From Hirundichthys speculiger (taxonomy: Eukaryota > Chordata > Actinopteri > Beloniformes > Exocoetidae): a stretch of 64,000 nucleotides of DNA. The DNA is taken from assembly GCA_018398805.1 (NCBI GenBank), contig JAGFBZ010000861.1, positions 653,501 through 717,500 on the forward strand, in the 5' to 3' direction. The position numbers and the translations under genes are program-made. Within the stretch, counting starts at the first letter, position 1. The number at the start of each line of letters is the position of its first letter. Below the pieces are notes generated by a model. It had not been told where the DNA came from. It saw nothing but the letters and a program-made list of their open reading frames with translations, and ran no database searches. Shown here in pieces: positions 36,333-53,800 of the stretch.

Positions 36333-37240
36333 CATTATTCCGTGTTTTACCTTTCTCTCTGCCTTTCATTACTGTCTCTTCTCTTTGACAGAAGGAAACG
36401 TGCTGGGTTAATCGTCAGATGCTTATATTACAGTTGTGATGCTCTACTTAATCTCACCAGGAGGAAGTGGAATATTTTCTTCACATTTAACTGACATCTC
36501 TAGTTCCTTGTTTGTCTTAACTTTTTCACACATTAATTATCTAAAAAAAAAAAAAAAAACTAACATTTTTCAAATACACCTATTTACTTCTAAGCATATG
36601 CAAAGTGAGGCTGATATTTCTAAATTTACATTTTCAGCAAGTTACTAATGTGCCCAGTCCTGTGAATCTCATGTAATGTTTTTACATATTAATGATAAGC
36701 AAAGATTGTATTTTTCCCCTAAAGTGTATTTATTCTTATTCTCTTGAAGGAATACAATAAAAATAAAAATAAACTGTTGTTCAACATGTCCTTTAACACA
36801 CCTATTTTTCTGGTTTGTATATGTATACTTGGGTGGATGGTGTGGATTTAAGTTATCAACTCCAAGAAAGTAATTTACATGACAGTTTAGTATTGAATGC
36901 ATTGAATGGATGTAGGATGAGTTCTTGATGTCCTTTGAAGTGGCTGACATTAAACTGAACCATCCAAACACATGCGTATAGAAGAAAACAGCTTTTGAGT
37001 AGCTGCTTACTGTAATGACCGCTATTCGTGAAATGGTTAAGAGGGCAAATTTGCAGAAAAAATAAAAATCGAATTGTTTGAGAACATATATTTGATTGTC
37101 TGAAGTTATTACCGATTCAAAAAACTCAGACTAAATCCTACCACTTTTCTTAGGGCTACCTTCATCTGTAAATGTGTCACACCTCCACAGTCATGCTGCA
37201 CTTGCTGTACTTCAACTGTAACACGGATTTAAATAAAAAC

Positions 37241-37258
37241 GGGGGGGGGGGGGGGGGG
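37241..37258. repeat. Poly(G) tract
   Basis: Eighteen consecutive G, 42 bases before the hAT-type element. Confidence 0.95.
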
Positions 37259-37292
37259 CACAGCACAGGAAGGAAAGTATCTGACTCTAACC

Positions 37293-37996
37293 CCCTAAAA
37301 CAGTGGTTCTCAACTGGTGGGTTGCGACCCAAAAGTGGGTTGCAGACCCGTTTTCAGTGGGTTGTGGGCCTTTGCTCGGGGAAGGAAATGCTTAAAAAAA
37401 AAAAAAGCATGTCATTCATACTCCTTAACAGTAGATGGCGATAATGCCCTGTAATGCGAGTTGACACCCGCCAGTTCACACCATAGAAAAAGATCTGCAA
37501 AGTTTGTTTACATATGTTGAGCAGGTGAAACACAGATACAACGATAAATATATGAGATATGGATTTTCTTATCTTGAAGACAAAGGTTAGTGAGTGGTTA
37601 TTCAGCTAAAACTATATATTTTGTGTTCTTTATGAAACTACTGCTCAGTGGTTGCACTGTTTTATTTCATGTTTGTGCATGCTGTCTGTTAAAAAAGGCT
37701 GAAGTTACTGAAGTGAAGTGTTTTGGATTTAATTAAAATGCAGCTAATTGAGCATCAAAGGGAATATTTCCCACTTGAAGCCATTTTGGTTTTTGCCATT
37801 TTGGTTCACCAATAAATTTATTTTCTGTGTTGGCATTCTGTGATATTCTATTCTACTATCTCCGATTCAAACTGCATGATCTTTTCATTAAATAAATTTG
37901 AGAAGTTGGAAATTTTCCTTGATTTGGGTCGCAGCTTGTCATTAAGGGTGATGGTGGGTCCTGAAGCCAAACCAGTTGAGAACCACTACCCTAAAA
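37293..37996. mobile_element. Non-autonomous hAT-superfamily DNA transposon (MITE) with 8-bp target-site duplication
   Basis: The element body is 37301-37988 (688 bp). Its left end, CAGTGGTTCTCAACTGGT, is mirrored at the right end by ACCAGTTGAGAACCACTA, 17 of 18 positions. Both sides carry the same 8-bp duplication CCCTAAAA (37293-37300 and 37989-37996). CAGTGGTTCTCAAC-type ends with 8-bp duplications are typical of hAT (Charlie-like) elements. No transposase frame remains, so it would have moved only with help from an autonomous relative. Confidence 0.92.
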
Positions 37997-38039
37997 CATC
38001 CTTTCAAAGGCAACGATTTGTGGTTCATCTGTGGTTTCA

Positions 38040-38180
38040 CCATAGACCGTATACGATGAACTGGACAAACTGGTGCCGTCACTCATCACGTTTTCTGAAA
38101 AAAACGCTTTTGAAGCTGCTTTTTTGTCTTGATGCCATGATGGTAAAAACTGACGCCGCGTGACCCTGGCTAATGTAAAA
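38040..38180 (+). repeat. Probable interspersed repeat remnant
   Basis: The blocks CATAGACCGTATAC, GCCGTCACTCATCACGTTTTCTGAA and CTTTTGAAGC..GATGCCATGATGG..ACTGACGCCGCGTGACC resemble, from memory, a very common percomorph interspersed repeat. Family name and borders cannot be fixed by eye. Confidence 0.35.
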
Positions 38181-40077
38181 ACGGGTAAATGGGTTTAGGA
38201 TTCAGATCAAATCTGTCCAAACCTCTCCATTTAAGATGGCGTTACTGAAACAACCTTTGAAAGGAGTGCTGCCAGAGCTGAAACGAGGACGAGCAGAGCT
38301 CGCTGGATCCACGGTCCAGGTTGTTCAAGCCGACTGGCCAAGGCTGATGAGTGGCGTGTCGAGTGAGCGGCAGCCCCAGCCGTCCTCGTTTCAGATTTGG
38401 CAGCGCTTGTTTTGGATGTTGTTGTCAAGTGGTCCAGTTAGTCAACTTGGAAGCGTCCTGAAATGATCCGAGGTGAAAGTTGCTGGACTGGAGCAGCCAG
38501 CTGCTGCAGGAGGTAGAAGCCTGCGAGCGAGAGGCGGTCCAGGAGGTCTCCTCCGGTTAGCCCTGGCTAGCAGTCTTCATCTGGGGGTGAAGGTGGCTGC
38601 TTCAGGCCGCTTTGGTCAGCTTCACCCCGAACCCTTCCAGTCCAAACCAAAGCCAGTCCATACTGTTAGAGAGGAATGATCATGTTCTGCTAGGTCTTCA
38701 CACACAGCTCAGAAATCATGACACTGCCAACACGAAGCAGCTAAAGTGGCGACAGCCAGTCATTGGTTATAACCAGCTGTCAATCAAAAGATCTCACCTA
38801 TAATCATACTTAAATGTGTAGCTTTATCTTATTTTACCTGATGTAGTGCACAGAAATTCAACCTTTTTTTTTTGTTCGTTTCTAATCTTTTTTGTTTGTC
38901 TTGTTTATGTTTTTTAAACCAGGCAGTAGATATATTTATTTCTGTTGCTAAGATGGATGTTTTGAGATACGAGTCTACACGGATTGACTCGTTCTTGGAG
39001 CCAGCCCTCAGTGGGGAGTCCAGGAACTGCCATTTTTTTCCTGCACTTCCAGGCTGGATGCAGCTCCTTGGGTATTGCAGACATTTCCTAACCCAATACA
39101 AACATCATTTATAAACCACATTTAAAACAGTAGGAGCGTGCAGGCGGACTAAAATCTTTGCAGAAGATGCCACCTGAAAGAGATTGGAGACTGCTAGTGA
39201 CGGGTGAGAACGTGGCCAGACAGCATAAGATGGTAGTAGATGGGATGACTTTGGTGGTACAAAAAAGGAAAAGAGCAAAGGGAGAGCAGGAGATCAAGGA
39301 GTAAAAAAATGAAGAAGAGCTGTCAGCTGACTCTGCAACTATGGCAAAATTCTCATAAAGGGAGACGGCTGGGAAGGTGCTTGGTGTCCCATGAGGATGG
39401 AAAAAAAGGAGACCTGATGGTGGAATGAGGAGATTCAGGAAAGTACAAGTCTGAAAAGGTTAGAGAAGAAGTAGGATAGGAACACAAATAAAGGTAGGCA
39501 AGAATAGAAAGAGGTGGCGTACGTCAAAGAGTGAGGTGGTAAAGGCCAAATGGCTTATGATGCATGATATATATGTAACGAAAAATGTAACTAAAGTGGA
39601 ATAAATAAAATACCAGTATTCTAACAGTGCAATTTATTTAGCATCAAGTGAAAAAGAAAAAAAAATCTGATGCGACACCAACAAAAAAAAAAGTCATCTT
39701 ATTCAATAAGTCATTCAGAGTTGGAGGGAACTACGACATCAGTGTCCCAGATCAGGTTACTATTATCCAGCCTCCTTCTCTTTATTTCCATCAGCTGTAC
39801 ATTTGGAAGTGGGCAGCACAAAGCTGCAGGACTGATTTAGAAAAAGAGGCACATGTTGAAGAGAGAGACAAAAGTATTGAAAGAGTCCACCGGCTAAAAG
39901 AGGGCTGCTATGAACAGAGGATGCTTTTCTTCTGCACTCCTGTGACATTTGAACCAACTTTTGCATAATCTCAGACTCTTATCTTATCAATAGCGTCTGA
40001 GCTTCTTTTGCAAATCACAAAGCGTAACTTCCTGCTTTATAACCCATGTGACTGTTCAGTGTTGATGACCTGAGCGC

Positions 40078-40078
<1 letters not shown>

Positions 40079-40159
<81 letters not shown>
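40079..40159. repeat. TA/CA microsatellite
   Basis: Short TA run followed by an almost pure (CA)n run of about 33 units, then AT. Likely highly polymorphic. Confidence 0.95.
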
Positions 40160-40160
<1 letters not shown>

Positions 40161-41970
40161 ATATAATAAAACAAAGTCGAACTGTGCAGTGGAGGTGCAT
40201 GATGAGAAGTTTATTGGTTCGCAAGAGAGACATTTTTACAAAAGCATGAAGAGGGGAAAAAAAAATATTTGGAAGTAACACGATGGTAGAGCGTACAACC
40301 TTCACTGAAACACCCCTAACAACACAGAATTTAGGGTCATCTAATTTTTAAGGAAAGTGGCATCATGTTCGGAACTCCAAGTGCTTGTGTACTTTTTATT
40401 TATTCATTTTGTCACGATAGAAAACTCCTTTGCAGAAAGATCAAGCGGCTGGCGTTACGCCAGATCTGATGAAAAACTCAGAATATCAAAGCTGCGACAG
40501 CCAGTCGCTTGGAGATCCTCAGGCTTGAAAAACACACGGCTTCTGGAGTTTAAAAGGGAAAGACGCAGGAGCCAAGATTCATGTCACACATTTCCTGCAG
40601 TTTCTTGTAATATGTTTACATGTCAGAGCCAAAGAAGACACTTTCATCATTATTAAGAAAAAAAAAAAAAGACTTGACTTTTCAATATCCCTTCATATGA
40701 ACAGGTACTGTAGCAACACATCAGGTATGTTTTTAAACCACGCTGGTTACACTGTAATAAATAGAAATGTTAACTGTACAACTACACAATACATCAGAAA
40801 CGGATCAGCCTACTTCTACTCTGAGGAAACTTCATCAACGGACATGATGCCATCCTCAACAACCCTTTAATCAAAATTGATTTGAAAGTCAGGGGAATGT
40901 AGTTTAAATTAGCAGGATTAATGATTTCTGTTCAGATTCAGGAATTTTCAGAAGCTGGATTTTTATACACATTAGGTTGTTTTTTTAAAAAAAAAAATAA
41001 AAGAAAAAGAAAAAGGGCATGCTTAACTGAAACAGAAATTGGCATTACATAAGTACCGTTGGTGTTGTTTCTCAGTTTAAGTGCATAACAAAATGCTTTC
41101 TGCTTTTAACTTGGCTCATCATTTGTCTTGTAAAAAAAAAAAAAAAAGCCCTTGAGGCTATACTCATTAATATGTACATCCAAAATTCAAAACCAGGGTA
41201 ACAAACAGCCCTATATGAAATCTTTCATTGATTTTTTTTTAATTGAAGAGACTGAAAACAGGAGCCGTCATTTCCACCAAAGCATTTCTCATCGGCTTAC
41301 AATCAGAGAGAGTGACATTCAATTATTCAGTTACAATTTCAAAAGGGTTACAAAGAAATTCAACAGCTCAGAGGGATAAATTGTGATTTCTTCGAAAGCC
41401 ATGGGATCATTGGGAGATCTGGAACTGGGATCTGCTGCGTTTAAATGATATGTTTCGGGAAGAAATGCTGGATGGGTTTGTTTGTGGTACCAAAGCAACA
41501 CGAGTCTTATCGAGTGGACACCATCACTGTTCTTTAAAGTGCTAATGAAACCAAATACGCAAGTTCAAGTACCCTGCAAGCTTATGTACCGGACTGTGCA
41601 GAATATCCAAAAAGGAAAAACCCAGAGGTTTAAAAAAAAAAAAAAAAAGTGTTGCAAGTGGCAGATTCAACTGCACTGCGATGCGCACAACACACACACA
41701 CACACGTCTCTGGTTCGAGCCCTTTAATTCTGGAAGTCTTTACATTTTTCATCTCCCTCCCCCATGATTCCTGCTGACGTCTCTGCTGTCAGCCGTGTAA
41801 CAACTGAGGGCCCAAAACATGAAGCCTGGTGCCACTTCAACACAAGAGTCGCACCTACATCACTGACGCACACAACCGAGCCATGGATCATCATCAACAT
41901 ACTGATACTGTGGTAACACAAGCGGTCAAAAGACGACAAAACTGCTTCTACTAACACAACCGCACATCAT

Positions 41971-42034
41971 GCTGTAACGGTGCTCTGCTGTAACGGTGCT
42001 CTGGTGTAACGGTGCTCTGGTGTAACGGTGCTCT
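41971..42034. repeat. 16-bp tandem repeat, four units
   Basis: Units GCTGTAACGGTGCTCT (twice) and GGTGTAACGGTGCTCT (twice), followed by a decayed fifth unit GCTGTAATGCTGCGTC. Confidence 0.95.
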
Positions 42035-44478
42035 GCTGTAATGCTGCGTCACGCTGCTGCTTGTGAACTTTGAAAACGCACTTCTCTGCACCCTCGCACG
42101 CCAAACTGCTCTCCTCTCCCAGTTTGGGTCCGAAACAAACGAGCGCGTGCCAGGACAAAGCAAAGAGCCCGTCTGAACGTTCTGCCTTAAAGCAGTCATT
42201 GTTGGAGCAGCAATGTCATTGCTTAGTGAAAGGAGCTAATAAATACTCAGTCCCGTACAGATGTAGGTCACAACCTCCGTACGTTTCGATGAATGCTGCA
42301 CAACGATAACGAGATACTGAAGAGCAGGAAGGAAGCTTCATTTAAAGAGACGGTACGCATCAATTATCGAGAGCCCCGCAGGGAAGTCAGTGCAACTATT
42401 CTGCGCAGATGTCATGGCTTACTTCAAATTCACAACGATTTAAAGAAAAGAGAGAGAAGAAGTTGTTCTCATCAACATGGAATACTTAAGCGAAACACGC
42501 AAAATCAATCCTGATGGTTCATTGGTACAGCTTTGTGCAAGCATCAACTTGTAACGGCTCAAGATTTCTTTACCTGTATGGGTTTTATATGAAATAAAAC
42601 ACTGGTTTTGGTCCCTAAAAAGATAATCAAACCTGGTTTAAGTTTCACCAAACTAAAACAAGCGGAAGTTAGGCCCACTTTCTAATGTGTTCATCTTTGT
42701 GGGCGTTTAAATGCTAAATAAATCACAGGCAATTAATAGGGATTGCTCTTTTAGGCGGCCAAGCTAGAGAAAAAACCCCTGACTGACCCTCCTGCCCTTT
42801 ATTGTCAAGAAAACAAACAAATCAGAGTCCATTTGGTTGTTAAAAAAAGAAAAATCCAACCTTTAATGGTTTTTTGCAAGACAAGATGGATAATTTGATG
42901 TTTTTTTTCCCCAACCTGGCAACGCAAAAGTTACTCCTAGAATTAACTGTGTTATAAACCCTTTGCTAGAACATGGAAGCCTGAATTTTACCAGAGTAAA
43001 CCTTGATAAAATAGGTGTAAACACAGCACCTTTAAGAACTAATACTCTTAGCAGTTTTACTGCGACAGTAAAGGAACATGAGTCCTATAAAACCTGGAAT
43101 GATCACAAAAACAGAAATCTTCAATGCATCAAGCTGCAAGTCATATGGAAAAAACCCTCCTGACTGCATTAAACGAAGCAGCTGGTTCATGATGTTAATC
43201 TGCCTCATCGTGGACAGAACAACGCTGTGGAATGATCAAAGGAAAAAAAATACAACATACAAGATGCATAACGGACTAAAACAGCACCTGGCAAACCACC
43301 CAAATTAAACTGCAACACTAACAAATTGTTCTGTGCGCCTCTACATCTAATGCTACTATAGAAACATGAACACTAGACATTCAAACCACCCGCAGGACTG
43401 GATCCTGCTTCCAGACTGACCCAACATGACTGGTTTCAGATCAGAGTTTACTCTCAGATCAACACTTGCACACTTTTTACTACAATTTTCTCTGCCTCTT
43501 TTTTTTTTTTTTTTTTTTGCAAATATTTGATGAAGTTTTGACAACACTGCGACCTGCATAATGTTCTTAAGTTCTGAAGAGATTTGCATGAAACAAATGT
43601 GTTTACAGGAGCCTAACTGCATAACTGGGAGAAATGGGAGGACTGACTCATTTAAGAAGCCATGTCTCCACTCTCCTCGTCCGCCAGAGTAAACAGTTTT
43701 AATTCCACTTCCTGCTACCCCCCCCCCACACACACACAGATTTTTGTACCTGAAGGAGAACAGAGGCTGCAGTGATCTCTAAAATGACTGTACTCCACCC
43801 ACGCACAGAGCACAATAAAGAGCGGAGGATGAAATCTTCTTTTTGGGGTTTCTGGGTCTGTGACGGTGCAGCACGTTACCGTGGCAACTGGGACAGACCC
43901 GAGGGAGGCCCGGGGAGCGCCAGAGGAGTTGGGCGCACAGTCGCACGAGAAACGCAGCGCTCCGCTTTGATCAGAGGATAAGGGCAACGGAAATGTCTAA
44001 TTCAAGTGTGTCGTGTGGAATCGAATCCACAGACGTCCCATTAAAAAAAAAAAAATTAAAAAGAAAAAAGATTCAAACCAGTTTTATCTGCTCTGTTGGA
44101 CTATCGGTGAATTCATCTAAACCTCAATCAAGTTTATATGAGTTTCCTTCAGTTTAAAAATTTGAATTAAATCACTGGATTTTAATTTCGTCACCTACAA
44201 GCTGCCTTCATATCAGCTTGATTGTATTTATCTTTTTAAATGCACAACTTATGTTTCCATGCACCCGACTGTGTGTCCGGGACCAGACGTGAATCATGAA
44301 TGCTTCTTTAACTAGCTGCAAGGAACACAGGGAATACCTGAAAAAAGGAAGTAAATCCGACTGATCACCTTCACACCAGATCCCCCCCAGTTGTTTTGCT
44401 GCTGCAGTGCTGCATGGTGAATTATGAATGAGGATGTAACAGGCGCGTGTGTGTGGTCATTTGTGATCAAGTCTTTGA

Positions 44479-44515
44479 TGCACACACACACACATACACA
44501 CACACACACATACAA
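44479..44515. repeat. CA microsatellite
   Basis: (CA)n interrupted by two TA dinucleotides, just 3' of the lgalsl stop codon. Confidence 0.9.
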
Positions 44516-44534
44516 AAGTGGAAGATCAGAGAAG

Positions 44535-50074
<5,540 letters not shown>

Positions 50075-50260
50075 CTTGAGCAGAATAGCACAGGATGCTT
50101 GGTGTGGGAGCGGAGGCAGCCGTGCCGCGGTGCGCGCTGTGTCAGCGCGTCGTGGCTCTGACTCAGGAGGAGATTCCTGCTCCTCCGCGTCTGGCCGAGC
50201 CTGGCAGCGAGCACGGCCACCTAGCAGGACATCTCTCCGCGTCCCTGCCTGCCTGCCTGT

Positions 50261-53110
50261 CTGTCTGAAATGGGTGGATATCTGCTGACGTATGCTTTAT
50301 AATAATTAGAGACTAAAAAGCTTAATCCCCTTCTGTTGGAGAAGGCTAATCAGACAGATTTTCTCAACCCTTCACCCAATCAGGCGTTTGGGACCTTTTT
50401 TTTTTTTTTTTTAATGTTTTGTTTGTTGACCGGAACGAGTCCCAGAGACAGTTTGTTTATTAGTCCCAGACTGCTGCACCGTGGTGTGGTTTAATTCAGT
50501 CTGAATGAGGCCTAGCTGTCTAAGGAGCGTGAGGTCAATGTTTTACAAGGATCAAATAGTTCTGCAGGCCTCTGAGGTGACATAATCCTTTAAAAAAAAA
50601 AAACAGTCATAAATGCATCAGTTTAAATGCAACATTTCCTAAATGAAGAAATATTTTGATTGGTTTTCCTCCATAAACTCTCTTCTCTATTTTAGCTCTT
50701 TAAAAAAAAATCATCCTTGTTGGACTGGCTTTTTTTTTTATAGCTGATTAACTATGCCCCCTTGTGGACATATAAAGACATTACAATACTCAATTTTAAA
50801 CAACTTGACTCCATATATTTTGTGCCAATATCTGGTTTTTATGTGCAATCAAACACACATGCTAAAAAGTCTTGGGTGCCTTTCTTTTGTGAGTATCCTT
50901 TTCTCTTTAACGCTGCTATCGCTCTGGTTTTAATTTCCCATCTCAGAGTCTGAAAATGATTTCTGACTGATCTCCCAAATGTTTCCTCTTCATTTTTTCC
51001 CTCTATGTTTTTGATCATTATCCTTTTTGATTGCCTTTAAGCTGCCCATAAGCTGAGATAATTGTCTTATAGTAACATTAGAAATGGGTCCATATGGGGA
51101 GAATTTCATTTCCATTTCACCAAACAAACAGCAAGCAGGGCCAGCAAGAAAGTGGTTTCATAGAAATCTATGCAAATCTTCAGCCAAAGAGACAAAATAT
51201 TTTACATTAAACATAATTATACAAATATACTGACTCACGTTAAAAAAAAAATGCACATGTGCAAATAGAGATCAAGACCTGTTATGATAGCTAATTAAAT
51301 GGCCCAGTTACAGCAAACCTGGCCACATGTTGATCTTTCCTTTTGTCACGAGGAACAACACACCTGATAAACTGGGACATCCTTTTGCCTTTTACATTAC
51401 AGTTGTTTCTACTTTTGTCATTGCAATTTCTCTTTGCAAATGCAGTCTAAACTTTCCTAAACTCCTGATAGATTTATGTCACGTTTACATATCACATCTT
51501 TCATCCTTAATTGTTATGAACAATTTCGTAGAAAAAAAGGGAAGGTGCACGTCATAACTTCTCACAAATCAAAAAGACTTAACTCTCAGGTTCTTGCAAA
51601 GAGGATCATGAAAAAAAGACTTAAAACTCTCTGTAGGACTTAGCAGACTGAGGTTCAATGATCTCATGTACAGCTAAATATGACCTCTATGATTTAAGAA
51701 AAACCTTGGCAAATTTGCAGCTGAACTCTGAAACAAACTGAGGAATTTCAGAAAACATACTGTTGATGTCACTTGGCGAAGTAGCTGCATTTTCATGAGA
51801 CTTGATAAGGTGCCAGTCATCTCCTGCACGTCTCCAGAACTGTTCACGTCAACTGTTTCTACCAGGTTTCTACCAGATGAATCACTGAAGCAAGCGAGTG
51901 TTTCAAGATACTGTGGACTGATTATGTTAGAACGTTTTGGCCACAGCAAGTAATGTTTAGAAAGAAAAAAAAGTTTAGTCTCCAACTGTTAAGCATATGT
52001 AGATAAGTCATGCACATTCATTGACTCAGGAAATGACGGGATGATGGAATGTTTCACTGTTTTAGAGAAGAAAGACTAAAACCATCAGGTTTTTAAATGG
52101 GTTTACGATACCCTGCAGTTCTCAGACTTTAACATTAGCTATACAAAAATAACAATATAAAAAAATCTCTGACTAGACTTCAAAACAGCACCGTGTTCAC
52201 AAAGGGCCACATATTGTACAAGGACAGATATGGGATTAACTGGCCACGGACTGTGACTAAAACCTTTCTTTTGGACCCATGAGAATTCATAATTATTGTG
52301 TATTAAGATTATGTGATGCCATGACATAAACAAGCCGCATGTACAAGGACACTGACTTCCTGTCTCTGATTGGTCTGAATTTGTCAGGAACCTTCTGACT
52401 CTGCTTATCTTTGAGGTTTTTGTTCTTAAATACACCACATCCTGAAAAGGTAAAGAATTGTTTCTTCTACTGTAAGGTAGGCCTATATTGAATTAATCTT
52501 GAACTAAGGCATTTCATGGGGGGGGGGGGGGGGGGGGGGGGGCTCGCCATTCATCTTTTTCTCATACAGAACGTCCTTTTCTGTACCTCCCCCTCGTGGT
52601 GGCTTTAGGAAATACACTCATTAAACTTATTTTCACCTGATTTATTTTTTCTATTATATTTTCTGAGTTTGATGACCAGTAGGACACATTCCTGCAAGAG
52701 AAGGGTTGGACGTTTTATTTTTCAGGACAGACATTAGTGACTAAGAAAGGTACCAGAAGAAAATCCTTACAGAGCCACAGAACTAAAGCCCTTTGCTGAA
52801 CGAGATGGCTGCAGGCAGGCTTTAAAGACACCTTCTTCTGTTTCCGGATCAGTTTCATTTCATTCACATTTTTTTTTTTCAATCAAGTGACATCAGTGCA
52901 GCGTATTCAGTATCACAATTGACGTCTTTGATGTGGATAATCAGCACCTTCAGCTTCAGGTGATCCGCCCACATTATGCAGGTGCACGCTGTGGCCCAGA
53001 GCTGACATCAGTTTCTAATAAAGTACTTTAGAACAGATTAAAATGTGGTGTTACATCTAAGTGAGTCTCTGCTCTATGCAAACGCAGTGTCCGACTTCAA
53101 CGTACAGTGT
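50261..53110. other. Intergenic region between divergent lgalsl and abch1
   Basis: AT-rich, with homopolymer runs and a G25 tract (52518-52542). The longest unassigned minus-strand open frame, 103 codons at 51674-51985, has no motif I recognise and is left uncalled. No gene is supported. Confidence 0.5.
52518..52542. repeat. Poly(G) tract
   Basis: Twenty-five consecutive G, the longest in the window. Confidence 0.95.
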
Positions 53111-53800
53111 CCCATAGCCCATCCGTCCACCTCCCTCTCCCCCCTCTGCGGCGCTCTCTCTTGCAGGGACCCAGCCGGCTGCCCGGTCCGCCCTCCTCTT
53201 CCCTGCTGCCATGGCTGCGGAGGCTGCCGGCCGGAGTGATGCCACGACCGGACGCGCAGACTGCACCGAGATGGAGGAGCAGCGGGTAAGATGTCCTCTT
53301 AACCGCTCGGGATGCGTTTGCACCTCGAGACCGACGCGGTGTTTGAAGGACAGGCCTCGACGCGCCGCTGCAGCAGCGGGATGGAGCGGAACTCCGCCGG
53401 GCGCCCGCCGCCGCTGCAACCCGCCTTTAGATTTCTGGTCTTTTGACAGGTCGAAGGCAGGAGCTGGATTTTGAAGGCACCGAGGGTAGAGGGGGGAGAT
53501 AAGCGTTATCGCTTGAAGGGGATCGAGGGTGCGCCATCCGCCGCCGCATCGCTCACATCCTGTGTGACGCGCCGATGTGACAGGGAGAAGTGAAAGTGGA
53601 GGGTCGGCCCGTACTTTAGACTGTCGAGGCTCAGCTCATAAATACTCTGCCGCTGGCCGCTCTCGAGCAGTTTGTCTGGCTCGCCGCATTTGCTGCGGAA
53701 TCCGGAGAGATTTGAGCGCGCGCCTGTCAAGCCCGTTTTCTTCCACTTGGCGGTGACGCAAGTTCGCAGCAAGTTGGCAGGCAAGGTAGGAATTCTTCCT
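53111..53800 (+). promoter_or_regulatory. abch1 CpG-rich promoter and first exon region
   Basis: CpG and G+C content rise sharply around the first coding exon and stay high into the first intron (for example GACGCGCCGATG and GAGCGCGCGCC). This suits a CpG-island promoter. No TATA box is evident. Confidence 0.5.

Larger units (their letters stand above)
36333..40200. other. Intergenic region with transposon remnants
   Basis: No gene is recognised. It contains a G18 tract (37241-37258), a bounded hAT-type MITE (37301-37988), a probable repeat remnant (38040-38180) and a moderately GC-rich patch at 38270-38660 whose open frames do not look like protein. Confidence 0.5.
40201..44534 (-). other. 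lgalsl: Probable long 3' UTR of lgalsl plus flank
   Basis: Non-coding sequence downstream of the lgalsl stop on the minus strand. Candidate AATAAA signals lie at 42798-42803 and 40210-40215 (TTTATT on the + strand). Which one ends the mRNA is unknown. It contains the 16-bp minisatellite at 41971-42034, a poly(T) run at 43500-43518 and a CA-rich run at 44479-44515. Open frames on both strands are short and not protein-like. Confidence 0.4.

Noticed and set aside
38236..38679. GC-richer open frames on both strands
   Set aside because: Several overlapping frames are open at once, as expected from base composition, and none shows a domain.
40015..40305. 96-codon minus-strand frame
   Set aside because: It is produced by translating the CA microsatellite (repeated CV residues).
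51674..51985. 103-codon minus-strand frame between lgalsl and abch1
   Set aside because: No motif, promoter or splice signal is recognised. Its length is within chance for AT-rich sequence of this size.
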